Shown: positions 8,069 through 17,458, counted from the first letter of the stretch. The stretch: 64,000 nt of DNA from Candidatus Enterococcus huntleyi (GCF_009933175.1 NZ_MAEJ01000030.1:1-64000), one strand, 5' to 3'. Notes: a model not told the origin generated them from the sequence alone. Numbers and translations are program-made.

Positions 8069-8236
8069 GGTATTCCTGTAACCAAAAAGTTCTGCAGTCC
8101 CTAAAGGTGGATTATGAACTACCCGCTGTTGACCACAGTACTTACAGCGGGTTGAGAACTAATCTAGCAATGAGATCAACGCCCTCTGTTGAGCTGCTTG
8201 CGACCAGACTGCAAACTTTTTGGTGGAAGGAATGCC
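8069..8236 (-). repeat. Inverted-end repeat element, copy 2
   Basis: This 168-bp element has terminal inverted repeats of about 30 bases: GGTATTCC plus CCAAAAAGTTCTGCAGTC on the left, inverted as GACTGCAAACTTTTTGG plus GGAATGCC on the right. It is in the opposite orientation to copy 1. The internal stem CCCGCTGT/ACAGCGGG (8122-8152) is specific to this copy. An ORF of 78 codons crosses it but is a by-product of the repeat. Confidence 0.8.
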
Positions 8237-8280
8237 GGATGCGGCATCAATAGCCTAAACTGCTCTACTCCCTTGAACTA

Positions 8281-8326
8281 AAAAAAGCCTCTTCAAACTA
8301 TCCTAATAGATAGCACGAAGAGGTCT
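8281..8326 (-). terminator. Bidirectional intrinsic terminator
   Basis: CCTCTTC/GAAGAGG outer arms and CTATC/GATAG inner arms, with an A-run to the left (T-run on the minus strand), 18 bases after the azoreductase stop. Confidence 0.8.
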
Positions 8327-8343
8327 TTTCGTATAATCAAGAA

Positions 8344-9003
<660 letters not shown>

Positions 9004-9005
9004 TT

Positions 9006-9035
9006 AGTTTACTAAAAGTAAGTAACATTTAGCAA
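9006..9035 (-). promoter_or_regulatory. azoR promoter with HxlR/YodB-like operator
   Basis: On the minus strand TTGCTA (9030-9035) and TAAACT (9006-9011) stand 18 bases apart as -35 and -10. The palindrome TTACTAAAAGTAA (9009-9021) overlaps the -10 and spacer. The match to YodB-type sites is from memory of the family and is inferential. Confidence 0.5.
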
Positions 9036-9252
9036 GTTTTTTGTCTGACAGACGAAAAAAAGTTTTTTACCGAAAGCGGCAGTCATTTTTTTAGTATGCC
9101 ACTGTGTGAATTTTCAGGAGCTATATATGAAAATATTGTGAAAAAATACTGAATGTTCTTGGATTTTTTCTCATGGATAAACACTGACATGACGCGGATT
9201 TGATGGGTAAAATAAAAAATGCAACTTTTTATGAAAATAAGTTGGAATATAC
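9036..9252. other. Intergenic region upstream of the TetR gene
   Basis: Divergent control region between azoR and the TetR gene. An open frame extends upstream of the TetR start to 9200, but it has no ribosome binding site and overlaps the promoter. Nothing else is seen. Confidence 0.4.
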
Positions 9253-9307
9253 TTGCTTTTTAAAATCAAGGTGCTATAATGACAAGGTGTCATATGACGT
9301 TGTGTCA
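9253..9307 (+). promoter_or_regulatory. Promoter and palindromic operator of the TetR-ABC operon
   Basis: TTGCTT (9253-9258) and TATAAT (9275-9280) are 16 bases apart. A 28-bp imperfect palindrome follows at 9280-9307, with TGACA/TGTCA outer arms and GTCATATGAC at its centre. It covers the likely transcription start, the usual position for autorepression by a TetR protein. Confidence 0.7.
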
Positions 9308-9337
9308 TTTTTGAACAAGTTAAAGAAGGAGGATATC

Positions 9338-10021
9338 ATGCCGACTCATACATTTTTTCATTTACCGGATGAAAAGCAACAGCGATTATTAGAAGCGGCG
9401 CGGATTGAATTTTCTAGAGCGCCTTTAAATGAGGCTTCGATTGCAAATATTGTCAAACTGGCGGAAATTCCGAGAGGCAGTTTCTATCAATATTTTGAAG
9501 ACAAGGAAGATTTATATTTTTATTACTTCGATTTATTGCGACAAGATAGTAAAAGAAATATGCAAGAAGCCATCATCGCAGCAAAGGGTGATTTATTTAA
9601 AGGTTTCGAAAATTACTTCCCGCAAATGATTCGCGATACATTAGAAGGGGAGAACTCAGCGTTTTACAGACATCTATTTATGAATATGGATTATCGCTCA
9701 TCCAAACGAATGACTGCTGATTTCGAAAAATCTAAAAAAGAGAAAAAATGCCAACATCAACATAAACAGGGCGAATCAAAAGAAGGCCATGGGCAACATT
9801 TAGTGGATTTGATTGATATGGATTTATTAAAAGTCGAGGATAAAAGAGAGTTCGATTTACTGATTCAATTGTTGATGCATGCAGTTTATTCTACGGTAGT
9901 TAATGGCTATAAGCAGGTGACAAAGGATAAAGATTATCCAATTGACCTAGTGGTTCAAGACTTCCGTTTAAAAATTAATTGGCTTCGTGATGGTGCGCAG
10001 CAACAGAAAGAAGGGAAATAA
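9338..10021 (+). CDS. TetR/AcrR family regulator with His/Cys-rich loop
   Basis: The product of 227 aa has an N-terminal helix-turn-helix of the TetR type, ending in the typical IPRGSFYQYFEDKEDLYFYYFD (residues 42-63). It presumably represses the ABC exporter genes that start one base after its stop codon. An unusual feature is a loop at about residues 130-150 with a Cys and a cluster of His (KKCQHQHK and EGHGQH). This could bind a metal or be a simple linker. The start at 9338 follows AAGGAGG at 9327-9333; a longer frame from 9200 would run over the promoter. Confidence 0.88.
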   Translation: MPTHTFFHLPDEKQQRLLEAARIEFSRAPLNEASIANIVKLAEIPRGSFYQYFEDKEDLYFYYFDLLRQDSKRNMQEAIIAAKGDLFKGFENYFPQMIRDTLEGENSAFYRHLFMNMDYRSSKRMTADFEKSKKEKKCQHQHKQGESKEGHGQHLVDLIDMDLLKVEDKREFDLLIQLLMHAVYSTVVNGYKQVTKDKDYPIDLVVQDFRLKINWLRDGAQQQKEGK

Positions 10022-11755
10022 ATGGTAAAAATAGTCAAACGAGTTTCATTAGTTTCAGCGGTTATGGCGGTTGCGTTTATGATCGTCCAAGTCATTGCTG
10101 AATTATATTTGCCCACATTGACCTCGAATATTATCGATAAAGGGGTCGCAAAGGGCGATGTTGATTATATCTGGCAAACAGGCTTTGTCATGATTGGTTT
10201 CTCTGTGATTAGTATTATCGCAGCGATTGGGAATACTTTTTTTGCCACGAGAGAATCCCAAAAATTAGGACGTGAATTGAGAACGGATGTCTATAGTAAG
10301 GTTGAACATCTGTCGAATAATCAATTCGATAAATTCGGGACAGCTTCCCTTATTACGCGGACAACCAATGACGTGACACAAATTCAAATGGTGACACAAA
10401 TGTTCTTGCGAATGATGATTAATGCGCCGATTACTTTGATTGGTGCTAGCTTCTTAGCGTATAGCAAGGATCCAAAGCTAACACAAATTTTCTTATTCGT
10501 GTTACCGATTATGGCGATTCTAGTTGGCGGAATTATGTATTTTGCCGTGCCGCTCTTTAAGAGTATGCAAAAGAAAACCGACCGTTTAAACTTAGTTTTC
10601 CGTGAAGGTTTGACGGGAGTTCGTGTAATTCGTGCATTTGGTAAAACAAATTATGAAGAAAAACGTTTTGATGATGCCAATAAAGATTACACACAAACAG
10701 CGATTAAAGTAAATACGATTGTTTCCTTAATGATTCCCATGATGACTTTGATTATGAGTGGGACGAACATTGCGATTACGTGGTTTGGTGGTCATTATAT
10801 TGCGGACATGACGTTAGAAGTCGGTAATTTGATTGCCTTCATGACGTATGCAATGCAAATTTTGATGAGCTTTATGATGTTAGCGATGATTTTTGTGATG
10901 GTGCCTCGTGCTCAAGCTTCTGCGGATCGGATTAATGAAGTATTGGAACTTGAACCAGATATTACGGATACGCCGCAACCTAAACAGCTTTCATTAAAAG
11001 GGAAAGACGCAACATTAGTCTTTAATCATGTTGATTACCGATATCATGGTGCTGAAAATCTAGCATTGGAAAATATCGATTTTTCTGCAAAATCAGGCGA
11101 AGTTGTTGCGATTATCGGTGGAACAGGTTCTGGGAAAACGACTTTAGTGAATCTAATTCCTCGTTTCTACGATATCGATAAAGGGGCTATTTTAATTAAT
11201 GGCACCAATATTGCTGAAGTATCCCAAGCGAATTTACGTGAAGCATTGGGTGTTGTTCCGCAAAAAGCGGTCTTATTTATGGGCAGCATTCGGGATAATA
11301 TGCAATATGGTGCACCTGATGCGACAGATGAAGAAATCTGGAAAGCCTTAGAGATTGCCCAGGCCAAAGATTTCGTTTCAGAGATGGAAGACGGTTTGGA
11401 TAGTTATGTTGAACAAGGCGGTGGGAATTTCTCTGGTGGACAACGTCAGCGTTTAGCAATTGCGCGTTCACTAGTCAAAAAAGCCGATATCTACATTTTC
11501 GATGATTCATTCTCAGCCTTAGACTTTAAAACCGATGCAAAATTACGGGCTGCCTTAAAAACAGATGTAAAAGAAGCGATTGTTGTGTTAGTGGCACAAC
11601 GAGTAAGTACTGTTATGGAAGCTGATACGATTCTAGTTTTAGATGAAGGGAAACTAGTTGGTAAAGGTACCCATGATGAACTAATGGCGAGCAACGAAAC
11701 GTATCAAGAAATTGTGCGTTCACAAATTAGAGAGGAGGATGAGCCAAATGAGTAA
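10022..11755 (+). CDS. ABC exporter half-transporter, degenerate-site subunit (EfrA-like)
   Basis: This 577 aa protein has a six-helix transmembrane domain (about residues 10-300) fused to an ATPase domain (about 325-577). Walker A is GGTGSGKTT, the signature is FSGGQRQ. The Walker B region reads IYIFDDSFSALD, with Asp where the catalytic Glu is usual, and the H-loop reads LVAQR with Gln for His. These substitutions mark the degenerate subunit of a heterodimeric exporter such as enterococcal EfrAB or lactococcal LmrCD. It starts directly after the TetR stop and overlaps the next subunit by eight bases, so the three genes form one operon. Drug export is the likely role. Confidence 0.9.
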   Translation: MVKIVKRVSLVSAVMAVAFMIVQVIAELYLPTLTSNIIDKGVAKGDVDYIWQTGFVMIGFSVISIIAAIGNTFFATRESQKLGRELRTDVYSKVEHLSNNQFDKFGTASLITRTTNDVTQIQMVTQMFLRMMINAPITLIGASFLAYSKDPKLTQIFLFVLPIMAILVGGIMYFAVPLFKSMQKKTDRLNLVFREGLTGVRVIRAFGKTNYEEKRFDDANKDYTQTAIKVNTIVSLMIPMMTLIMSGTNIAITWFGGHYIADMTLEVGNLIAFMTYAMQILMSFMMLAMIFVMVPRAQASADRINEVLELEPDITDTPQPKQLSLKGKDATLVFNHVDYRYHGAENLALENIDFSAKSGEVVAIIGGTGSGKTTLVNLIPRFYDIDKGAILINGTNIAEVSQANLREALGVVPQKAVLFMGSIRDNMQYGAPDATDEEIWKALEIAQAKDFVSEMEDGLDSYVEQGGGNFSGGQRQRLAIARSLVKKADIYIFDDSFSALDFKTDAKLRAALKTDVKEAIVVLVAQRVSTVMEADTILVLDEGKLVGKGTHDELMASNETYQEIVRSQIREEDEPNE

Positions 11756-13625
11756 AGACAAACAAACGCACCAAAGTAGACCTATGGGTGGTGGGCCTGG
11801 CCGTAATATCGGCGCGAAGGGTCCAAAAGCTAAAAACTTCTGGGGCACCGTCAAACGCTTATTCAGATATATGTCTAACAAAATTTATGCCATCCTGGCT
11901 GTTTTAGTTTTAGCGATTGCGGCAGTCATCTTCCAAATTCAAACACCAAAAATTCTCGGGAAAGCCACCACTGAAATTTTTAGTGGCGTGATGAAAGGCG
12001 TTGCGCAAATGCAAGCCGGCGAGAAAATCACGAAATTCCCGATTGATTTTGATAAGATTGGTCAAATTATTTTGACCGTCATTGCAATGTATTTAATTTC
12101 GGCTGTCTTTAACTTCTTGCAACAATTCATTATGACGCGTGTCTCTCAACGGACGGTTTACTCAATGCGTCGTGAATTGGAAGAAAAGATGAATAAAGTC
12201 CCAATCTCATACTATGATACTCATAGTAATGGGGATATTATGTCCCGGGCTATCAATGATATGGATAATATCGCCGGCACCTTGCAACAAAACTTAACGC
12301 AAATGATTACCAGTGTCGTAACCTTTGTCGGTGTCTTATGCATGATGCTTTCAATCTCACCACAGTTGACCTTGATTGCTTTGGCAACTGTGCCATTAAG
12401 CTTAGTCGTTGTGATGATTGTCGCACCAAAATCACAAACTTACTTCTCTAATCAACAAAAGAGCTTAGGTTTATTGAATGACCAAGTCGAAGAAAGCTAT
12501 GGCGGACATATGGTCGTGAAAAGTTTTAACCACGAAGATGTCAATCAAGAAGCTTTTGAAGTTGAAAATGAAAAATTATATGAAGCAGGCTGGAAAGCCC
12601 AATTTATCTCAGCGATGATTATGCCGTTAATGAACTTTGTCAAAAACTTAGGTTATGTCTTTGTAGCAGTCTTAGGTGGGGTCAAAGTTGCCAACGGAAA
12701 TATGAGTCTTGGGGATGTCCAAGCATTCTTACAATATACCAGTCAATTTTCACAACCGATTACCCAAATTGCCAGCTTAATGAATACCATTCAATCAACG
12801 GTTGCCTCGGCTGAGCGGGTCTTCGAAGTCTTAGATGAAGAAGATATGAGTGATGCAGCTTCAGGAATTCCTGTCGTTGAAAACTCGCCATACAAAGTTC
12901 AATTTGACCATGTTCAATTTGGTTATGCCAAAGATCAATTATTGATGGAAGACTTTACCTTAGATGTCAAACCAGGTGAAATGGTCGCAATTGTTGGACC
13001 AACCGGTGCTGGTAAAACGACGCTGATTAATTTATTAGAACGTTTCTACGATGTTAGCGGCGGGAGCATTAAGTATGAAGGCAAGGATACACGTGATTTA
13101 ACTCGTGATGAATTGCGCGCTCATTTCTCAATGGTGCTTCAAGATACCTGGTTATTCACAGGCTCTATCTATGACAATATCAAATACGGCAACGAAACAG
13201 CGACGAAAGAACAAATTATTCGAGCTGCAACGGCTGCCCATGTAGATGAATTTGTCCGCAAATTACCTGAGGGGTATGATACCGTCTTAAATGAAGATGC
13301 AAGTAACATATCACAAGGGCAACGTCAGTTGATTACGATTGCGCGGGCTTTCTTAGCTAACCCAGATGTATTAATCTTAGATGAAGCAACGTCAAGTGTT
13401 GATACGCGGACAGAAGTTCTCATTCAACGGGCGATGAATCGTTTGTTGGAAAACAGAACGAGCTTCGTGGTAGCCCATAGACTTTCAACAATCAGAGATG
13501 CAGATAATATTATTGTGATGAATCACGGGGCGATTGTCGAAACCGGAAATCATGATGAATTGATGGCTAAAAACGGTTTTTATGCTGATTTATACAACAG
13601 TCAATTTTCTGAAGACGCAGCGTAG
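11748..13625 (+). CDS. ABC exporter half-transporter, catalytic subunit (EfrB-like)
   Basis: The 625 aa product begins with a charged, Gly/Pro-rich tail of about 30 residues, followed by a transmembrane domain and an ATPase domain. Motifs are canonical: Walker A GPTGAGKTT, Walker B VLILDEATSSVD and H-loop VVAHRLST. The signature is the variant ISQGQRQ. It therefore supplies the hydrolytic residues that its partner lacks. The start at 11748 (GGAGG nine bases upstream) overlaps the preceding stop by eight bases, indicating translational coupling. Upstream in-frame codons from 11712 lack a site. A terminator at 13659 ends the operon. Confidence 0.9.
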   Translation: MSKDKQTHQSRPMGGGPGRNIGAKGPKAKNFWGTVKRLFRYMSNKIYAILAVLVLAIAAVIFQIQTPKILGKATTEIFSGVMKGVAQMQAGEKITKFPIDFDKIGQIILTVIAMYLISAVFNFLQQFIMTRVSQRTVYSMRRELEEKMNKVPISYYDTHSNGDIMSRAINDMDNIAGTLQQNLTQMITSVVTFVGVLCMMLSISPQLTLIALATVPLSLVVVMIVAPKSQTYFSNQQKSLGLLNDQVEESYGGHMVVKSFNHEDVNQEAFEVENEKLYEAGWKAQFISAMIMPLMNFVKNLGYVFVAVLGGVKVANGNMSLGDVQAFLQYTSQFSQPITQIASLMNTIQSTVASAERVFEVLDEEDMSDAASGIPVVENSPYKVQFDHVQFGYAKDQLLMEDFTLDVKPGEMVAIVGPTGAGKTTLINLLERFYDVSGGSIKYEGKDTRDLTRDELRAHFSMVLQDTWLFTGSIYDNIKYGNETATKEQIIRAATAAHVDEFVRKLPEGYDTVLNEDASNISQGQRQLITIARAFLANPDVLILDEATSSVDTRTEVLIQRAMNRLLENRTSFVVAHRLSTIRDADNIIVMNHGAIVETGNHDELMAKNGFYADLYNSQFSEDAA

Positions 13626-13658
13626 ATAAATTCAGCTTTTAGAGGAAATATAACAGAT

Positions 13659-13702
13659 ATTCTGCAAAAAAGACCCTTTTTTTGCAGAATGTTTGTTTTT
13701 TT
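13659..13702 (+). terminator. Intrinsic terminator of the ABC operon
   Basis: ATTCTGCAAAAAA and TTTTTTTGCAGAAT arms around a 5-base loop, followed by a T-rich tail. Confidence 0.85.
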
Positions 13703-13723
13703 CGATTTTGTTCAGGATAATAC

Positions 13724-13752
13724 TTGCGAGAAAGCCAGATGATGAGTACAAT
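13724..13752 (+). promoter_or_regulatory. Promoter of the VOC gene
   Basis: TTGCGA (13724-13729) and TACAAT (13747-13752) are separated by 17 bases. The predicted transcription start near 13760 lies downstream of the earliest ATG codons of the frame, and so supports the start at 13784. Confidence 0.6.
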
Positions 13753-13783
13753 AAAATTTGACATAGAGGGGGAGAAGTTAGAA

Positions 13784-14614
13784 ATGAGTGACTTTAGTTT
13801 AGAAAATACAACTTATTTGAAGAGCGTTGCTATCCGTATAAAAGATCGCGATGCTATGATTCATTTTTATAAAACAGTAATCGGTTTTGCATTAAAAGGG
13901 GAAGAAAACGAATTAGCTATCATGGGGACCAAAGAATCGGGTAGCGAAGTGTTACTGCTGGAAGAAAGTCCAAGAGCAGCGGAACATACTGGGGAAATAA
14001 AGAAATTACAACGTCTTTCATTGATCGTTCCAAGTGAAGAAGAAATGGCCAATGTTTTATCACGTATCCGCAAAGCAGATTACCCAATCAAAGGGGCTTT
14101 AGAGGACGAAGGACGTTTGGGCATTTTGATGGAAGATCCAGAAGGCAATGAGCTGGGCATCTATTATGTCGCGTCTTCTTCATCAGAAAACGTTAATCCA
14201 GAACCAATGGATCAAGAAGAGTTATTGAAAAAAGCCGATGATGTAACGGCTGTCTTAGCACCAGGCGCTCGCTTTGATCGTGTGCATCTGAATGTCAGTA
14301 ATCTGGAAGGGCAACGCGAATTTCTAGATGAAGTACTAGGCTTGGATGTGAAGAATGAAAACAACGGAATCTTGGTTTTAAACGAAGGTGAATTCCATGT
14401 CGGACTGAATGAAGCAACAGGTGGCACGATTGATTTGCCAACGGACTCTGTTCTAGGCTTAGATTTCTTAAAATTCCGTGTCAGTGAAGCTAGCATGACT
14501 AAATTGGAAGAACATTTACGTGCACTTAATAAAGACTTCTTTATTGATAAAAAGAAAGCAATTTTAACCATTTACGATGCTGCCGGCATCGAATGGTGGT
14601 TTGTCAGAAAATAG
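13784..14614 (+). CDS. VOC family protein (CatE/YwbC-like, two glyoxalase domains)
   Basis: The 276 aa product has two vicinal-oxygen-chelate modules: one at about residues 8-125 (VAIRIKDRDAMIHFYK, GILMEDPEGNELGIYY) and one at about 165-276 (RFDRVHLNVSNLEGQREFL, ILTIYDAAGIEWWF). Proteins of this build are ring-cleaving dioxygenases, glyoxalase-like enzymes or binding proteins. In the first module the usual metal-ligand His at the first strand is not obvious (VAIRIKD), while HLNV in the second and the Glu residues fit. Function is unassigned. The frame is open from 13724, but the promoter and the GGGGGAG site favour 13784. Confidence 0.8.
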   Translation: MSDFSLENTTYLKSVAIRIKDRDAMIHFYKTVIGFALKGEENELAIMGTKESGSEVLLLEESPRAAEHTGEIKKLQRLSLIVPSEEEMANVLSRIRKADYPIKGALEDEGRLGILMEDPEGNELGIYYVASSSSENVNPEPMDQEELLKKADDVTAVLAPGARFDRVHLNVSNLEGQREFLDEVLGLDVKNENNGILVLNEGEFHVGLNEATGGTIDLPTDSVLGLDFLKFRVSEASMTKLEEHLRALNKDFFIDKKKAILTIYDAAGIEWWFVRK

Positions 14615-14649
14615 TCGCCTAGCGTTTAATTTTTGGCTAATTTTAGAAG

Positions 14650-14694
14650 ATAACAAAAGGGGCGAAGACGAATTGTCTTGGTCCCTTTTGTTAT
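14650..14694 (+). terminator. Strong hairpin between VOC and serine hydrolase genes
   Basis: Perfect 12-bp arms ATAACAAAAGGG/CCCTTTTGTTAT plus AAGAC/GTCTT inside. The T-run lies within the second arm rather than after it, so termination may be partial. Confidence 0.55.
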
Positions 14695-14723
14695 ACGTGG
14701 TAAAAAAAGAGGGAGGTAAAAAA

Positions 14724-15815
14724 ATGTATCCTCAAACACAAAAGATAATCAGTCAAAAACAAGCTCAAGGGATTTTCCCAGGGGCCGTTTATGCATTTAT
14801 CGAACCAGAGCAAGAACAAGCTCTTATGGATTTGGAAGAGAATCAAAATCCATTGCTAGCAAAAAATAGAAAATTTACTCAAGAAATTCATGTGCTGGGA
14901 CAGGCACGTATTGTACCGGAGAGCTACCCGATGGAGGAAGATTTTCTTTTTGATGTAGCTTCTCTAACAAAGGTTGTTTGTACCACAAGTTTGGTATTAA
15001 GGCTGATTGAAGATGGTAAGATTGACTTAGATGCACCACTGAAAAACTATTTGCTGGCGTTTCAAGATGAACGGATTACGATTCGTCATCTGTTGACTCA
15101 TACTTCTGATATTCAGACCTGGATTCCTGATCGTGACAAGCTCTCTCAATCAGAATTAAAAGCAGCTTATCTGACGTTAAAATCTGGGGATCAGTTGGGT
15201 CAACAAGTCAAATATACGGATGCTGGAACTATTCTGTTAGGGTTTATGTTGGAAGAACTGTACTGGGATGATGCCACGGATATTTTTCAGGAAGAAGTCT
15301 TGAATCCGTTAGGTATGATGCACAGTTTATTTTCACCCCATCCTTCTAAGCGGATTGTCCCCACTGAACAATTGGCTTCAGGTGAAGTTTTACATGGTGT
15401 GACCCATGATCCGAAAGCTCGAGTACTTGCTGAGCACGCGGGGAATGCTGGTTTATTTACGACAATTGGTGATTTGATCAAATTTGTGACGATGTATCTT
15501 CGATTAGGCAGTCTTCCTGAGGGACAATTCTTACGAGAAGAGACGATTAAAGAATTATTGCGTGATCAGACACCGACGGGCGAGGGTCAGCGTTCCTTAG
15601 GCTGGGATTTGAAGGTTGATTTATCAGAGGGCCGTCCCTTGTTATTTCATACCGGCTATACGGGCACCTTTATTTTAATTGATATTTTAGAAGGCTCAGG
15701 CTTTATTTTCCTATCGAATCGCGTGCATCCGACAGATCATCGGGAAGAATATATTCAGGTGCGCGATGAAATTTTGAAGATTTATTTGACAGAGAAAGCG
15801 CAAAAAAAGAAATAG
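14724..15815 (+). CDS. Serine hydrolase (beta-lactamase / class C type)
   Basis: This 363 aa protein belongs to the serine beta-lactamase-like superfamily. SLTK (about residue 89) gives the nucleophile and Lys, YTDAG supplies the Tyr, and HTGYTG near residue 312 the third motif. No signal peptide is visible, so it is probably cytoplasmic and acts as an esterase or peptidase rather than a penicillin-binding enzyme. The start follows GGGAGG six bases upstream. The frame stays open back to 14577, overlapping the VOC gene, but without a site. The neighbour manA follows by 41 bases. Confidence 0.85.
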   Translation: MYPQTQKIISQKQAQGIFPGAVYAFIEPEQEQALMDLEENQNPLLAKNRKFTQEIHVLGQARIVPESYPMEEDFLFDVASLTKVVCTTSLVLRLIEDGKIDLDAPLKNYLLAFQDERITIRHLLTHTSDIQTWIPDRDKLSQSELKAAYLTLKSGDQLGQQVKYTDAGTILLGFMLEELYWDDATDIFQEEVLNPLGMMHSLFSPHPSKRIVPTEQLASGEVLHGVTHDPKARVLAEHAGNAGLFTTIGDLIKFVTMYLRLGSLPEGQFLREETIKELLRDQTPTGEGQRSLGWDLKVDLSEGRPLLFHTGYTGTFILIDILEGSGFIFLSNRVHPTDHREEYIQVRDEILKIYLTEKAQKKK

Positions 15816-15856
15816 TGATATAATAACAGGGAATGAATTGAGAGGAGCTATGTACG

Positions 15857-16813
15857 ATGCAAGAACCGTTATTTTTGAAACCTGTATTCCAAGAAAAAAT
15901 TTGGGGTGGCAGTCGTTTAAAAACTGTCTTTGGCTTTGATATTCCGAATGATAAAATTGGGGAAGATTGGGCGATTAGCGCGCATCCTCATGGAGTGAGT
16001 ATTGTTGAAAATGGTCAATTTAAAGGCCAAAAATTAGATGAATTATGGACGAACCACAAAGAATTATTTGGCAATCCAGAAGGTCCAGTTTTCCCATTAT
16101 TGACAAAAATCTTGGATGCTGAGGACGAATTATCTGTGCAGGTCCATCCAGATGATGCCTATGGCTTAAAACATGAAGGCGAATTAGGCAAAACAGAATG
16201 TTGGTACGTAATTGATGCTGAACCAGGCGCAGAGATTATTTATGGACACCATGCCAAAACACGCGAAGAATTAGCAGAGATGATTCACGAAGGTCGCTGG
16301 GATGATTTATTAAAACGCGTCCCTGTTAAAAAAGGTGACTTCTATTATGTACCAAGTGGCACAATCCACGCGATTGGTAAAGGCATCTTAATTTTAGAAA
16401 CGCAACAAAGTTCAGATACGACTTATCGCGTCTACGATTATGATCGTAAGGATGACCAAGGCAATACCCGCGAATTGCATATTCAACAATCGATTGATGT
16501 GACAACTGTGCCAGCTAGTGTACCAGCTGTTCAAATGAAAGAAGTTCGTAAAGGATCTTCATCAATCATCACGTACCTTGAAACAGAATTCTTTAACGTG
16601 TATGAATGGAAAGTTGCCGGCAAACTACAAGTGAAAAAGAATGCGCCGTACACATTGATGACGGTCATTAAAGGTCAAGGGCATGTTGAGGTTGATGGGA
16701 AAGAATATCCATTAACGAAAGGTGCAAGCTGTATTTTCCCAGATGGCGTTAAGGAATGGACACTCTTCGGTGATCTAGATATTATCGCTTCTGAACCAGG
16801 AGAAAATGCTTAA
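15857..16813 (+). CDS. manA: Mannose-6-phosphate isomerase, class I
   Basis: The product of 318 aa interconverts mannose-6-phosphate and fructose-6-phosphate. It is a zinc-dependent cupin enzyme, with SVQVHPDDAYG (around residue 94) and GTIHAIGKG (around 173) carrying metal ligands, plus KTECWYV. Length matches the short Gram-positive form. The start follows GAGGAG (15842-15847) with nine bases of spacing. A weak TATAAT lies between it and the serine hydrolase, but co-transcription is likely. A terminator follows at 16830. Confidence 0.93.
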   Translation: MQEPLFLKPVFQEKIWGGSRLKTVFGFDIPNDKIGEDWAISAHPHGVSIVENGQFKGQKLDELWTNHKELFGNPEGPVFPLLTKILDAEDELSVQVHPDDAYGLKHEGELGKTECWYVIDAEPGAEIIYGHHAKTREELAEMIHEGRWDDLLKRVPVKKGDFYYVPSGTIHAIGKGILILETQQSSDTTYRVYDYDRKDDQGNTRELHIQQSIDVTTVPASVPAVQMKEVRKGSSSIITYLETEFFNVYEWKVAGKLQVKKNAPYTLMTVIKGQGHVEVDGKEYPLTKGASCIFPDGVKEWTLFGDLDIIASEPGENA

Positions 16814-16829
16814 AAATCTATATAAGAAA

Positions 16830-16862
16830 GAAGGGACGTACAATAATGTGCGTCCCTTTATT
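16830..16862 (+). terminator. Intrinsic terminator of manA
   Basis: AAGGGACGTAC/GTGCGTCCCTT arms around six bases and a short T-rich tail, 17 bases after the stop. Confidence 0.75.
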
Positions 16863-17118
16863 CAATGCTAGCTGTTTATGAGTTAGAAATCAGAAATTGT
16901 CCACTAGCTAATCGCACTGTTTTTGGCGCTTTTTTTATCAGGGCTGGATACGGGAGTAAGATGTACTATTTATGGTTACCAAAAAATGATTCTACTGTGA
17001 GCATATTTCTGTACCTGTACATGCGAAACTTCAGACTTTAGACTGAGCCTTATTTCTGCACTATTTGCTATACTTAATGTCATAAGTAAACGTGTAAAAG
17101 TAAATTGGAGGGCTGAGA
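16863..17118. other. Intergenic region upstream of a small membrane gene
   Basis: No coding frame. A TATACT near 17070 could be the -10 of the downstream gene. Otherwise nothing is seen. Confidence 0.35.
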
Positions 17119-17433
17119 GTGAAGAGGACAGGAAATTTTTTGGTTGATACAAGTATTGAATTAGTGAGTATGACAGGTGTCTATCTATTCTTAAATAGCG
17201 TGTGGATTAGCTATGGACTGATCTTACTGTCACCACTTTTAGTCGTAGCTGCTTCTCTTTTGGGACTTCAAGTATTCCTATGGATTAACTTCTTTTTAGC
17301 TTGCTCGTTCGTGGCATTGGCTGTATTCTTGACGCCATGGTTGTTACGATTTACAAGAAAAACACTACTACTCATGGGCGAATCGTTGCATAATATGTTC
17401 AAAGTATATGCGTTACGTCGCTGTGTGTGTTAG
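17119..17433 (+). CDS. Small membrane protein, 104 aa, GTG start
   Basis: Family not recognised. The sequence has two or three long hydrophobic stretches (about residues 13-35, 36-60 and 62-80, for example LILLSPLLVVAASLLGLQVF) and a positively charged C-terminal tail ending in RRCVC. The GTG start has GGAGGG six bases upstream. It is a single gene flanked by terminators. The two terminal Cys residues are unusual. Confidence 0.65.
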   Translation: MKRTGNFLVDTSIELVSMTGVYLFLNSVWISYGLILLSPLLVVAASLLGLQVFLWINFFLACSFVALAVFLTPWLLRFTRKTLLLMGESLHNMFKVYALRRCVC

Positions 17434-17458
17434 TTCAGTCTACATATAATAATTACAA

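Noticed and set aside
5830-8236. Complete insertion sequence
   Set aside because: The ends are inverted and similar, but no transposase is present between them and no clear target duplication flanks either element.
8017-8253. Open frame of 78 codons after the MFS gene
   Set aside because: It lies almost wholly inside the inverted-end repeat copy 2, has no ribosome binding site and its sequence is explained by the repeat.
9200-9337. N-terminal extension of the TetR regulator
   Set aside because: The codons run through the promoter and the operator; a strong AAGGAGG site stands before the ATG at 9338.
14577-14723. Longer serine hydrolase start overlapping the VOC gene
   Set aside because: No ribosome binding site and the extra residues lack family similarity; GGGAGG precedes 14724.
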